From Carnobacterium_A sp049673005 (GTDB taxonomy: Bacteria > Bacillota > Bacilli > Lactobacillales > Carnobacteriaceae): a DNA stretch of 64,000 nucleotides. This document shows positions 16,120 to 25,085 of this stretch, one piece after another. The stretch is from the NCBI RefSeq assembly GCF_049673005.1, contig NZ_JBATXB010000123.1, forward strand, positions 49,020 to 113,019. The letters run 5' to 3'. The notes under the pieces are model-generated. The model searched no databases. It saw only the letters and a program-made list of their open reading frames with translations, and was not told the origin of the DNA. A program made the translations under genes and the position numbers. The first letter of the stretch is position 1, and each line of letters opens with the position of its first letter.

Positions 16120-17931
16120 TTAACCTTTGATCTCTTTACTCAAAGCAATAATTCTATCTACTGATTCTTCTAGATAACGGATTGTATCGTCTAGTGGTTT
16201 ACTTGTTGTAATATCAACTCCTGCAATTAAAGCTGCTGCTGCAGGCTTATGTTGGTCTCCTGATGCTAAGAATTCTAACCATTCTTCAATTGCCGGCTGT
16301 CCTTCTTTTTGAATCCGTAAGAAAGCTTGCGTCGCAATCGTCAGTCCTGCTGAATACGTGTATGAATATAGTCCCATATAATAGTGGCTTTGGCGCATCC
16401 AAGTTAGTTCGGCACCAGGATTGATTTCAACAGCATCACCCCAGAATTTTTTTAAAACAGTTTTTTTAATCTCACTTAATTTGGCGGCATCAAAACTTTT
16501 TCCGTCATCTACTAATTGGTAAACTTCTCTTTGATAAGCGGCTTCCAATAAATGTGTAATAAAATTATGAAAATACGTATTTGTTAACATATTTGTTAAT
16601 GCAAAACGTTCTCTACGAGCATCTGTACTTTTTCTTTTCAATAAGTCAGTTAATAGCAATTCATTAAACGTTGATGGAGCTTCAATTAAATAAAGTGAGG
16701 GCTCTTCACCTAAAATCGAGTTAGATTTAGCGGATAATAGTGCTTGTCCGGCATGACCAAATTCATGAATCAATGTGTATACATCCGATAATTGATTTGT
16801 CCAAGACATTAATACATATGGATGAGTTCCGTATGGATTAGTACAAAAACCACCTGTTGATTTCCCTTTATTTTGAACAAAATCTACCCAACGTTCTGGG
16901 TATGCTTTTAAGATGCTTTCAACATAATTCTGGCCTAAAACATTTAATACAGCCGATACTAATTCTTTCGACTCTTCAACAGTTACCTTTAGCGAATAAT
17001 CTGAATCTAAATCAATTTTTAAATCTGCATAAGTCATTTTATCTAACCTATTTTCTTCTTTAACATGAGTGATGTACTTTTGCATAACAGGAGCTAAGTC
17101 ATTCATAATGGTGTCGATTTGACGGTTATACAAATCACGGTCTACCTCTTGATCAAATAATAGATAATCAAATACTGAGTCAAAACCTCTCATCGTAGCC
17201 ATCGTTTTCTCTTTTTGCACTTGTGTATAGTAAGTTTCTGCTATTACATTTTGATAGTTCGCTAAGACAGTCGAAAATTTATCAAACGCAGCACGACGAA
17301 TTGAAGTATCGCCATGGTACATATAATAATCTTCATATAAAACAAAACTTAACGGGTACTCTTTATCCCCAACCGTAAAAGTACCAAAATCCATATCAGC
17401 TAAACGGGCTTGCTCATAGATAGATTCTGGGGCGCTTAATACAGGACCAAGTTGAGCAAGAGTCTTTTCTATTATTGGATCTAATTGAACACTCTTTTTT
17501 TCTTTTAGATGACGAATATAAGGGGCAAATTGTTTCTCTTCTTTTGCAACTTGATTTAAAGTATCTGAATCATTTGAAATTAATTCAGAATCGAAAAAGG
17601 ATAACTTAGCATCTATCCCTGCTAATAGATTGTTCACAAAACGAGAAAGCTCTGTGTTAGCTGGATTTGTAATATCAACTGCTTCTGGTAAAAAAGCATA
17701 ATGATTAATTAGAGAAGCTGACTGCATGATTCTTTCATAATCCTTTAAAGCCAAGGCGATAATTGTAGCATCTACTAACTTATTTTCATATTCTTCACAA
17801 AATTTAGCCGATGCTTTTTTTATTTCTTCAATAGCCTCTTCAAAATCTGTTTTCGTTTTATATAACGCTGTTAGATCCCATGTTAATTCTTCCAGAACAT
17901 CTACTCGATTTTTTAATTTTTCTTGTCCCAT
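16120..17931 (-). CDS. pepF: Oligoendopeptidase F
   Basis: 603 residues, the usual length for the M3B family. The zinc motif HEFGH lies at about residues 388-392 and the downstream glutamate segment at about 416. The enzyme is cytoplasmic and cuts peptides of roughly 7-17 residues, part of peptide nutrition in lactic acid bacteria. The SD GGAG is 10 bases before ATG. No peptide transporter is adjacent; two orphan peptide-type permeases occur 40 kb away. Confidence 0.96.
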   Translation of the reverse strand: MGQEKLKNRVDVLEELTWDLTALYKTKTDFEEAIEEIKKASAKFCEEYENKLVDATIIALALKDYERIMQSASLINHYAFLPEAVDITNPANTELSRFVNNLLAGIDAKLSFFDSELISNDSDTLNQVAKEEKQFAPYIRHLKEKKSVQLDPIIEKTLAQLGPVLSAPESIYEQARLADMDFGTFTVGDKEYPLSFVLYEDYYMYHGDTSIRRAAFDKFSTVLANYQNVIAETYYTQVQKEKTMATMRGFDSVFDYLLFDQEVDRDLYNRQIDTIMNDLAPVMQKYITHVKEENRLDKMTYADLKIDLDSDYSLKVTVEESKELVSAVLNVLGQNYVESILKAYPERWVDFVQNKGKSTGGFCTNPYGTHPYVLMSWTNQLSDVYTLIHEFGHAGQALLSAKSNSILGEEPSLYLIEAPSTFNELLLTDLLKRKSTDARRERFALTNMLTNTYFHNFITHLLEAAYQREVYQLVDDGKSFDAAKLSEIKKTVLKKFWGDAVEINPGAELTWMRQSHYYMGLYSYTYSAGLTIATQAFLRIQKEGQPAIEEWLEFLASGDQHKPAAAALIAGVDITTSKPLDDTIRYLEESVDRIIALSKEIKG

Positions 17932-18341
17932 TCTAAATCGCTCCTTTTTTATCCTACTTTTTATTTAATTGCCACAAATTTAAATTTCTCATCCAGTATA
18001 ACATTAAATAAAAAAAACCCACATCAATCGTGTGGGATAATCATCTTCATTTCTTTCTTAAATCATTCTTTCTTTCAATTTTTTAAAACTAAAAAGTTAG
18101 TTCATTTAGTGGATTTAGACTAGCTTATGAACAAAGTTGAGAGTATGTATACAGAAAAAAATTTCATAAGCAAATCATCTTAGCGTTCTTATATCTTCAG
18201 ATTAATTAGACTAACTCTATAATAGACAATAAGAACCCAGCCAGATTACTGTGTAGTTTGATTGGAATACATTCAGACATTTTATAATTTATCTAGACAT
18301 TGTTGACATGATAAAAAATAAAACTATTAGTAACAACACTA
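17932..18341. other. Gene-poor stretch upstream of pepF
   Basis: No credible coding frame on either strand. It contains one small minus-strand terminator (18010-18036) and otherwise AT-rich sequence with stops in all frames. Confidence 0.5.
18010..18036 (-). terminator. Small terminator upstream of pepF
   Basis: Six-pair CCCACA/TGTGGG stem followed on the minus strand by eight T. It would stop transcripts from the small minus-strand genes at 18.3-18.8 kb before pepF. Confidence 0.6.
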
Positions 18342-18482
18342 TCATTGATTAGAAATGCATTTTTTCATTATTCTTATTTCTTCTTTAAGTTTTTTATTCT
18401 CTTTCTTTAGTTTTATTACTTCACCTATTGTGAACAACAGACTGATAAGTGTTAGATACACTATAACCGTGGTAATAGCCAT
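18342..18482 (-). CDS. Small protein with one membrane helix and a Lys/Glu-rich tail
   Basis: 46 residues, read from an ATG that follows GAGGAG at 7 bases, a very good site. Residues 3-20 are hydrophobic; residues 24-41 are a Lys/Glu-rich amphipathic helix of coiled-coil type; one Cys lies near the end. The layout is that of a single-span membrane microprotein with a cytoplasmic coiled coil. I do not recognise a family. It is on the same strand as the 75-residue membrane protein upstream, about 120 bases away. Confidence 0.65.
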   Translation of the reverse strand: MAITTVIVYLTLISLLFTIGEVIKLKKENKKLKEEIRIMKKCISNQ

Positions 18483-18600
18483 AACTAAACTCCTCTCTAT
18501 AAGGTCCTTACTTAATCGAAACTGTACAGAAAACTAACACTTCAATCAAAAAAACAACCAATAAAAAGATATCAAATCGACTAGCCAGAATCTTATTGAT

Positions 18601-18828
18601 TTACGACTCTTTTTTTCTAAAATCATATTTAACGATTTCTAATGCTGGGAGAAAGAAAAACAGATAAACAATTAACCCAGAAAAATTTCTTGTCAAAAAA
18701 GATAGATGATCTGAGTAAAGAAATTGATTCTGAAAAAAATAATGATTAACTCCGAGTATCAGAAGACCAATCCAACCGATATAAAAAGATAGAGGGCGAT
18801 CTATGATCCATTTATTGATTTTTCTCAT
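18601..18828 (-). CDS. Small two-helix membrane protein, unknown function
   Basis: 75 residues with two hydrophobic segments (about 13-30 and 48-64), positively charged ends, and no family I recognise. The frame extends to a TTG at 18837, but the ATG at 18828 with AAAGGA upstream is the more credible start, although the spacing of about 10 is long. Neighbours are other small proteins of unknown role. Confidence 0.55.
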   Translation of the reverse strand: MRKINKWIIDRPLSFYIGWIGLLILGVNHYFFQNQFLYSDHLSFLTRNFSGLIVYLFFFLPALEIVKYDFRKKES

Positions 18829-19023
18829 TAGCACCAAATCCTTTATATTTTTTATACATAAAACGACATGACGTTTTGTTTCCAGAGCTAAATTAGCTAG
18901 ATATTAAAGGCAATAAAAAAATAAGCAGTTAACCAATACCTATAATCGGATAGTTTAATCAGAATCTTTGAAACTCTTTTAGTCGGGTTTTATTTAGTGC
19001 TTTTTTTACGAATAAGCACTCAC

Positions 19024-19455
19024 TTATTTCAAACCTATGATACTTAGTAAATTCTCTAACTGAGAATTAGATAATTTACCTATTTCACCTTCTGAGCCTA
19101 TCCCATTTATTACGGTCGATTCATAATCGTCAAACCATATACTAACAGGATTTGTCATTGTTCCTTCTCTGTAATAACGTATCTGAACGATCAAATCTGC
19201 ATATCCATCTGGTTTTTCTGTTTCCCTTTTAAAATCAATCTTATCAAACCACTCTTCAAATTCTGCTATTTTTTCTTTATCTTTTATTTCTTCAGAAAAT
19301 TCATAGCTTGATTCACTCACTTGGCTTCCAATCTGTATTATTTTATTTGGTTTGCTTGCTTTTGTTAAAACAATAAAGAGTACTAATAAAATGATAGTAG
19401 CCGTAAAAAAAACAACTTTTTTTTTTGATAAAATCACAACCTTTCTTTCCTTCAC
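19024..19455 (-). CDS. Membrane-anchored hypothetical protein
   Basis: 143 residues: a basic N terminus, one hydrophobic helix (about residues 14-31) and an exposed acidic domain of about 110 residues. The start is GTG at 19455 or a second GTG six codons later (19437); neither SD is strong. The domain, with KIDFKRETEKPDGYADLIVQ, is not one I recognise. It could be a small extracellular sensor or an inhibitor-like protein, but nothing around it says so. Confidence 0.6.
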   Translation of the reverse strand: MKERKVVILSKKKVVFFTATIILLVLFIVLTKASKPNKIIQIGSQVSESSYEFSEEIKDKEKIAEFEEWFDKIDFKRETEKPDGYADLIVQIRYYREGTMTNPVSIWFDDYESTVINGIGSEGEIGKLSNSQLENLLSIIGLK

Positions 19456-19480
19456 TAGTCTAACATATCAAATAAAAGCC

Positions 19481-19532
19481 CATAATAGGCTAACTAAAGC
19501 TGATAATGTTTAGAAATTTATCAGCTTTAGTT
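19481..19532 (-). terminator. Terminator region of the 99-residue protein gene
   Basis: A 15-bp inverted repeat (19492-19506 with 19518-19532) followed on the minus strand by a shorter AGCC/GGCT hairpin ending in TTTTATTT. Confidence 0.65.
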
Positions 19533-19546
19533 GTAACTGTGCCATT

Positions 19547-19846
19547 CTATAATTCAGCTATATGTTCTTTGCCTTTAGTCCACAGCTCTTCAGGTGTATA
19601 CTTATCCTTTTCGTTTAAAACAACCGTTCCATCGTTTTCAATCGATGTAGTCGTTCCTAACCAGCTATTGTGTGAGGCTAAGAATAAACTGATCCTTTTA
19701 CCTTTGCCTTTCTTAGGCGATACAGAATCAACTATATCGTCATTATAATGAGATTTAAGGTATTTGATTTCTCCGTTATCAAATTGAACCTTTAAAATAC
19801 TTGCAGACATTTCTACCTTTACGGCTTTTGGAATCTGCTTACTCAT
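19547..19846 (-). CDS. Hypothetical protein, 99 residues
   Basis: A soluble 99-residue protein with an excellent SD (AGGAGG, 7 bases before ATG) and its own terminator, so a real gene. It has a beta-rich middle and several Lys/Gly residues; no motif or membrane segment is visible and I do not recognise the family. Confidence 0.7.
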   Translation of the reverse strand: MSKQIPKAVKVEMSASILKVQFDNGEIKYLKSHYNDDIVDSVSPKKGKGKRISLFLASHNSWLGTTTSIENDGTVVLNEKDKYTPEELWTKGKEHIAEL

Positions 19847-20007
19847 TTTTCTTCCTCCTCTATAGTTATTCTACTAATCATTACTTCCCAATGAATGCGA
19901 TTTCATTATAACGTTCAATTATGATAGAATCAACTAAAGCCTTATTGAAGCGCGTAGAGATAAAAAGAGAGTATTTCCATTATTTTTGAAAGGAGAAATA
20001 CATTAAA

Positions 20008-20298
20008 TTGAGTATAAAAAAAAGCTATTTTATCTTAGTCATTTTAGATTTACTATTCTTAGGAACTTTTTTTATTTACCTTACCATCCCTATCAACTTT
20101 GGATACTATCCTATCGGAATTGTTCAATTATTTTTATTACTAGTATCCTTATTATCCCTATCGTTTCATATGAAAAGCACTTTTTTTAGAAATTTTAAAA
20201 AAATTAAACTTACCTCTATTTTTCTTCTTGTCGCGTACATCCCTTCACTTTATTTCATGCTCTATAGCGTTTTTGTTTGGTATACTTTTATGCCTTGA
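20008..20298 (+). CDS. Small membrane protein, unknown function
   Basis: 96 residues with three predicted helices (about 7-27, 35-52, 69-90). The annotated start is TTG, 12 bases after AGGAG; an in-frame ATT two codons earlier has better spacing, so the start is uncertain. A terminator follows the stop. No family recognised. Confidence 0.6.
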   Translation: MSIKKSYFILVILDLLFLGTFFIYLTIPINFGYYPIGIVQLFLLLVSLLSLSFHMKSTFFRNFKKIKLTSIFLLVAYIPSLYFMLYSVFVWYTFMP

Positions 20299-20301
20299 AA
20301 A

Positions 20302-20331
20302 AACTATCCTATATATCGATAGTTCCTTTTT
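20302..20331 (+). terminator. Terminator of the 96-residue membrane protein gene
   Basis: AACTATC/GATAGTT stem (20302-20308 with 20318-20324) followed by CCTTTTT. Confidence 0.7.
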
Positions 20332-20389
20332 GAATATAAGTTATCAGCAGTTTAGAATTGAGATAAATAAAAAATGAGGAGTGAAAAAA

Positions 20390-20815
20390 ATGGCGATAGG
20401 AATTTATTTAACTTTTGATGGAAACGCTCGAGAAGTTGTTGACTTTTATTCTGACGTATTTAATGTGGAAAAAAATGATATTATGACTTATGGCGATAGG
20501 TCCCTTAACCCTAATATAGAGATGGTAGACGATGATAAAACCCTAATCATGAATACGGAACTAGAAATAAATGGTACAACTATTATGTTTTCTGATTGGA
20601 CTCCATCTATGACTGATACTTCTTTTATAATAGGAAACAACATAAGTATTGTTGTTGATGATCACAATAAAGAATACATCATCGATTTGTTTGAAAAATT
20701 AAAAGAAGATGGGAAAGTAGAAATGGAACTTACTTCAACCTTTTGGAGTGAACTATTCGGTAGTGTAACAGATAAATTCGGTATTACATGGGAATTAAAC
20801 TACAACAATCAATAA
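20390..20815 (+). CDS. PhnB-like VOC-fold protein
   Basis: About 141 residues of the glyoxalase/VOC superfamily, closest to the PhnB/DUF1338-like group (YLTFDGNAREVVDFYSDVFN start; FWSELFGSVTDKFGITWELN end). The frame is open from a GTG at 20381, but GAGGAG is 8 bases before the ATG at 20390. Metal ligands of true glyoxalases are not obvious. A catalytic role is not assigned. Confidence 0.8.
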   Translation: MAIGIYLTFDGNAREVVDFYSDVFNVEKNDIMTYGDRSLNPNIEMVDDDKTLIMNTELEINGTTIMFSDWTPSMTDTSFIIGNNISIVVDDHNKEYIIDLFEKLKEDGKVEMELTSTFWSELFGSVTDKFGITWELNYNNQ

Positions 20816-20830
20816 ACATTATAAAATTTA

Positions 20831-20882
20831 AAAACCTTACACAGTGAACTCTTTTTATTAAGAGGTTACTATGTAAGGTTTG
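20831..20882. terminator. Bidirectional terminator between the two VOC-fold genes
   Basis: Long hairpin: 10-bp outer stem (20832-20841 with 20872-20881) continuing into an inner stem with one mismatch. Confidence 0.85.
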
Positions 20883-20896
20883 CTTTGTTCTTTAAA

Positions 20897-21304
20897 TTAG
20901 TTATCCATATCCATCATTAATTCCCAAAGATGTCCGTCCAAATCTTCTATCCTTTTATAATACATATTATCTTCATCTACTCCTGGAATTTTAGTTGTTT
21001 TGTCCTTCGCTCCTGCTTTGATTGCTTTGGCAAATAATTCATCAACTTCTATTTTTGTTCCAATTGTAATTGCTGTTATTACTTCATTTGCTTTTCTCGT
21101 ATCTGTGATCTCTTGTCGTGTAAATTCTTTGAAAAATTTTTCTACTAATAGCATGGTATATAAATTATCTCCTAAAATTAAACAAGCTGCTTTATCATCT
21201 GAATACAGTTCATTAAATTCAAAATCAAGTGCACTAAAAAATTCTTTGCTTTTTTTGAGGTCTCTAACAGGTAAATTAACAAAAATCGCTCCGGCTTTAG
21301 TCAT
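20897..21304 (-). CDS. VOC-family (glyoxalase/bleomycin-resistance-like) protein
   Basis: 135 residues. The start FVNLPVRDLKKSKEFFSALDFEF and the end YYKRIEDLDGHLWELMMMD-like segment are typical of the glyoxalase-like VOC family. It is convergent with another VOC-fold gene; the two are different in sequence, so not a recent duplication. SD GGAG is well placed. The substrate is unknown. Confidence 0.85.
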   Translation of the reverse strand: MTKAGAIFVNLPVRDLKKSKEFFSALDFEFNELYSDDKAACLILGDNLYTMLLVEKFFKEFTRQEITDTRKANEVITAITIGTKIEVDELFAKAIKAGAKDKTTKIPGVDEDNMYYKRIEDLDGHLWELMMDMDN

Positions 21305-21985
21305 TTTTCCATCTCCTCATTTAAAATTTCTTACTTTTATTATAATGAATAAACTTAACTAACTCAAAATCTAACCCTTATTTTTTACTTAAACTATTTC
21401 TATTTTATACCCTAGATATTCGACACTAGTTATTCCCCAATCAAAAATATCGCTTAAAAAACCATCTGCAACAAATAGGTTAAAAAGAATACAGCAACTA
21501 TCCACTAATAGACTAGTTTATACACTGTAATTTTTTGTTTTTAACCATTAAAACTGGTGCTACAACTAACTCTAAAGATGCAATTAAAAAAGAAATCAAG
21601 GAAAGCACCAATAGGAACCCTTCGTCTTTTTTATTTTAGCTTTGAACACCTGATTTTTTTTAGCAATTTACCTGTTGAAATGTCAGATGCTTTCTTCCTG
21701 GTAACAAATTTTTCTATCCTAACTAAACGAATAAATAAACCCTGTATCTATGCTTTTTTGTTTATCACTAACTAAAAGTTACAATAATTTTATTGCTATG
21801 TAAACTTTCGCGTTCTATTCTTACTATAAAATATAACGTATACTATCTTTAGTAAGATTTAATTAACTAAAGATAGTTAAACTCTATCTCTTGTGATTAA
21901 ATTAACATGATTTCTTTTATGATATCTATCAATGGATACAGTTTATTCATTTTTAAAAATATTGAATTATATAAAGGAGAATATT
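21305..21985. other. 680-base stretch without a clear gene
   Basis: AT-rich and broken in all frames. On the minus strand a short frame (stop at 21513-21515) encodes one hydrophobic helix but has no start with an SD, so it may be a decayed membrane-protein gene. No terminator or RNA is recognised. Confidence 0.4.
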
Positions 21986-22423
21986 ATGAAAATTAAACAA
22001 GCTATTGTTTCACTTCTTTTACTATCCTCTTTCTTTTTAAGTTCTTGCAGGAATACCACTACAGATCTACAGGTATTTTCATTTCCTATCTCCAATGGAG
22101 AGGTTTCTGTTAAAAACCTTACTATTGTTAGTAGTCAAAACCAAATTTATATTGAAGATAATTTTTATTTTAGTTTTCAAGACGAAGCCATTACAGATAT
22201 TGGTTTTGATTTTATTGATAAAAATAATAACTCTGTTTATTCTTATACCCAAGGAGTTCATTTCCTTATGCCTCAGAATGAAATTAAAGAAAATAAAGGT
22301 TTTATTATCGATAGTCCCTATTTTAGAGAAGGAGATCCTATAAAAATAAGCGTTACTTATTTTCTTTCTAACGAAATAGAAAAAAGTTTTACCAAGAATA
22401 TAGAGCTCAAAAGTGAAAAGTAA
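21986..22423 (+). CDS. Predicted lipoprotein, unknown function
   Basis: 145 residues with a clear lipoprotein signal peptide: KIK at the start, a leucine/serine-rich core and the lipobox LSSC (Cys about residue 21). The mature part is about 125 residues, probably beta-rich, with no recognised domain. The frame reaches back to 21932, but GGAG is 8 bases before the ATG at 21986, which also gives a proper signal peptide. Convergent with the XRE regulator. Confidence 0.75.
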   Translation: MKIKQAIVSLLLLSSFFLSSCRNTTTDLQVFSFPISNGEVSVKNLTIVSSQNQIYIEDNFYFSFQDEAITDIGFDFIDKNNNSVYSYTQGVHFLMPQNEIKENKGFIIDSPYFREGDPIKISVTYFLSNEIEKSFTKNIELKSEK

Positions 22424-22448
22424 ACTAACCTTTATTTATCAGTAAAAA

Positions 22449-22664
22449 TTAATTATGACTTTGTTTTTTATTTTCCTTAAGTAAGTCATCTATTGAAACT
22501 TCATAGAACTCACTTAATTTCACTAAATTTTTTAAATCTGGAGAATTTTTTCCATTTTCCCATTTTGAGATAGATTGCCTAGATATTTGTAAGTAATCAG
22601 CTACTACTACTTGTGAATAGCCTTTTTTTATTCTACTTTCTTTTAATTTTTTTTTCAGCACCAT
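22449..22664 (-). CDS. Small XRE-family transcriptional regulator
   Basis: 71 residues, nearly all one helix-turn-helix domain of the Cro/C1 type (GYSQVVVADYLQISRQSISKWENGKNSPDL), with a short tail EFYEVSIDDLLKE. The start at 22664 has GAGGAG 8 bases upstream; the longer frame to 22700 is less likely. Such single-domain XRE regulators usually control adjacent genes; four copies of a palindromic motif lie upstream of it. Confidence 0.85.
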   Translation of the reverse strand: MVLKKKLKESRIKKGYSQVVVADYLQISRQSISKWENGKNSPDLKNLVKLSEFYEVSIDDLLKENKKQSHN

Positions 22665-22723
22665 ATCTGTCACTCCTCTTTTATTCCTTACGTTTATCAT
22701 ATCGAAAGGAATAAAAATTAGCT

Positions 22724-23022
22724 ATCAACCAATGGTTGCCTTTTAGCACCTATTAGTTTACATTTGATCAAACTAGTCAACTATCACTAGCAACTAATGG
22801 TTGCTAGTATGTATCGCTTCATTTTTTTCATCTTAGGTTAAAATGAAGCGTTTATTTTTTGTATTCAAAATGATTAATTGCTCTATAGATGAATTCTTAA
22901 AGAAAATTAGTTGCTAATGGTTTTTACTGATTTAGATTACTAATGCTAGTTGAATTATAGAATTCATTTCGCTAAAAAATTATGATTATTAGAAAAAAGA
23001 CTACAGGCAACTAATGGTTGCT
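22724..23022. repeat. Repeated palindromic motif upstream of the XRE regulator
   Basis: The core AACYAATGGTT within palindromes appears at 22726-22738 (CAACCAATGGTTG), 22786-22808 (9-bp arms around TAATG) and 23006-23022 (GCAAC-TAATG-GTTGC); a degenerate copy lies near 22910-22925. They could be operators of the XRE protein or copies of a small intergenic repeat. Confidence 0.6.
22815..22857 (+). terminator. Strong terminator with no gene before it
   Basis: 11-bp stem (22815-22825 with 22840-22850) followed by a T-rich tract on the plus strand. The nearest plus-strand gene ends 390 bases upstream and a minus-strand gene lies between, so it may end a small RNA. Confidence 0.75.
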
Positions 23023-23176
23023 ACATTGTAAACCGTTGCGTTCTGGTTTTCTTATCAAAAATAGCTGATACTAGTGTAGAAGGTTACCAACAAAATTTAT
23101 CTGTAAACTATTTATATAGATACATAAGTAATCTTTTCATCACGCTCAAACTTAGGATACTTATGGAGGTTATTTA

Positions 23177-23314
23177 ATGAGAAAGTCATTCTTACTTAAA
23201 TTTTTTTCTGCTATTATTTTTATCTTGGTTATCTTTTCGCTACTTATTCAAAAAATAGTCATTGGATACACTTTATTAATTCTAGGGTATTATTTGCTTC
23301 GTAAATCAGATTAA
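23177..23314 (+). CDS. Small hydrophobic protein, 45 residues
   Basis: ATG follows TGGAGG at 8 bases, an excellent site. The product starts MRKS, is hydrophobic over residues 5-39 (one long or two short helices) and ends LLRKSD. It is a single membrane microprotein with basic ends. It lies upstream of, and divergent from, the XRE regulator beyond the palindromic repeats. No family recognised; small toxins and stress peptides can look like this, but there is no direct evidence. Confidence 0.6.
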   Translation: MRKSFLLKFFSAIIFILVIFSLLIQKIVIGYTLLILGYYLLRKSD

Positions 23315-23356
23315 AAATAATTACATAGTAGACTATGGTTGTTAACATCTACTAGA

Positions 23357-23620
23357 CTAGATAAAACTTAGAAGACCTATTATACCTAATACTTGAATAA
23401 CTATTCCGATAGTACTAAAAATTAAGCTTAAAGTAGATAAAATAGTATTAATTTGATTTGTTTCAGTACTTTCTTTTATTGCCCTACGTGAAAGTATTAT
23501 TCCAACAATCCCTAGAATAATTCCGATAATAGGAATTATTATTGAAAGAATACTAAAAATAAAAGATAGGATTGTTTTATTGTTGGTCATTCTATCTTTT
23601 GAATAATTTGAATGTTTCAT
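23357..23620 (-). CDS. DUF4190-like membrane protein
   Basis: 87 residues with two long hydrophobic segments (about 17-43 and 58-86) joined by a short basic loop SRRAIKES, as in DUF4190 domains. The SD GGAGG is 7 bases before ATG. Function unknown. It ends facing the 45-residue protein gene, 43 bases away. Confidence 0.75.
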   Translation of the reverse strand: MKHSNYSKDRMTNNKTILSFIFSILSIIIPIIGIILGIVGIILSRRAIKESTETNQINTILSTLSLIFSTIGIVIQVLGIIGLLSFI

Positions 23621-23858
23621 CCAATTCCCTCCTTGTTGACTCTATTTACGTAACTTCTACTTGTTGTTCACTTAAAATTAAAACTAATCTCATTAAAAAG
23701 CCCGACGATTGCTCCTTTATTCACAATGTCGACTTGTTAATTATACTCTTTATTATAAGAATATACTTTCTGTTCAACTAATTAAATACTCTTCGTTTTT
23801 ATACCCGTCAATAGATTCTATTTTTACTTATTTAATGTTATAACAGGTTAATTTTATA

Positions 23859-23898
23859 AAAAAAGACGAATCTATTTAAGATAGGGTATCGTCTTTTT
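23859..23898. terminator. Terminator downstream of the DUF975 gene
   Basis: 10-bp stem with flanking A- and T-tracts (23860-23869 with 23889-23898), enclosing a second short stem. Confidence 0.75.
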
Positions 23899-23946
23899 AC
23901 TCTCTCATTTACTTTATACTTCTTAGCCTTCTTTTAATGACTGGCC

Positions 23947-24675
23947 TTAAAAAGCTTCCATTGAATCATCATGACCACTATTCTCAGTTAAATTTTTATA
24001 GAATGCTGCATAAGTAGCATTGGCATATGGATTTAACCATAAGAAACCAATACCAAAAGATAGGACGCTTAAAATTCCCCAGCCAATAAAACTCAATTCT
24101 AGTACGAAGAATTCCCATTTATGCCCATCCATCATTTTTCTACTTTCTGTGATACAATCAAGAGCTGATACTTTATCATCACCAGAAAGTACTTTCCGAT
24201 CTTTATAAATCAAATATGCTTGAGAATAAGAAAATGACTTTATAATTCCTGGTATAACAAATAAAAATGTCCACAACAATGTAAAAATTGTTGTCAATAT
24301 ATAAATAAGTAAGGTTCCTAAAAAGTATTTTTTTGTAAATATTTGAAAGGCATCTTTAATTGGTCGAATGCGCATCTCCGGCTCTCTCAACCAGTCTAAA
24401 AATGTAAATGAAATACCTATAGTAAGAAATGCAGAGATAATTCCACTACTTGTACTTCCCGTATTTTCAGCAGAAGAGGGATCATATTTCATACCTATTT
24501 CAGAAAAAAAACCTGTTCTTAGCTGAAACAAAGCTACAACACCTAAAGCAATAGCCATTCCTATTATTGTTAATAACACTGGTATCATATTTAACAGGAT
24601 AGCTTCTTTCCATCTACCTCTCAAAAGCTCTTTTGCTTCGTTTTTTAATTCCGCTCTATTCTTGTATTTTCCCAA
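23947..24675 (-). CDS. DUF975 family integral membrane protein
   Basis: About 242 residues. The N terminus with RAELKNEAKELLRGRW and the four to five hydrophobic helices (about 25-50, 83-100, 128-150, 195-220) fit the DUF975 family of lactic acid bacteria. The longest frame starts at GTG 24693; AGAGGA is 9 bases before a TTG at 24675, which gives a family-like N terminus, so I prefer it. The role of DUF975 is unknown. Confidence 0.8.
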   Translation of the reverse strand: MGKYKNRAELKNEAKELLRGRWKEAILLNMIPVLLTIIGMAIALGVVALFQLRTGFFSEIGMKYDPSSAENTGSTSSGIISAFLTIGISFTFLDWLREPEMRIRPIKDAFQIFTKKYFLGTLLIYILTTIFTLLWTFLFVIPGIIKSFSYSQAYLIYKDRKVLSGDDKVSALDCITESRKMMDGHKWEFFVLELSFIGWGILSVLSFGIGFLWLNPYANATYAAFYKNLTENSGHDDSMEAF

Positions 24676-24693
24676 AAAAACCAATCCTCTCAC

Positions 24694-25085
24694 TATTTAT
24701 ATCCTTATCTAAATTATACTATACATAACAGTAGATTTAAATTAAATTTATCTTTTCCTTATTTTCTAATTCGACAACTTTTTCTTATCGAATTAAACCA
24801 ACTAATAACTGTAATCAGTCTTATCCATCGAGAGATACTATGAAGCGCACAATAAAAATACGCTCGCTATTATTATTAACTCCTAAATAATAGGCTAACT
24901 AACACGTTATACTGTATTTTTTTCTATATTTCGTATGCTATAATAAAATAGAATACGTTACTTTTTAATAGATAAACCTATAAATACTTAATATAAGAAT
25001 AAGTAATGGTTAAATTTCATAGCTAAGGCTAGTCTATTTTTCAACTAGTTATTTTCCTCATTTCAACCCGGAAGGAATAATTTAA
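24694..25085. other. Leader region of the MFS transporter gene
   Basis: A possible extended -10 promoter (TGCTATAAT, 24936-24944) would give a leader of about 135 bases. No riboswitch consensus and no coding frame was recognised in the rest. Confidence 0.35.

Noticed and set aside
18302..18330. Plus-strand promoter-like TTGACA with TATTAG
   Set aside because: No plus-strand gene follows; the only coding signal there is on the minus strand.
21513..21640. Minus-strand frame encoding one hydrophobic helix
   Set aside because: It has no start codon with an SD and is bounded by stops; it could be a gene remnant, but chance in AT-rich DNA is as likely.
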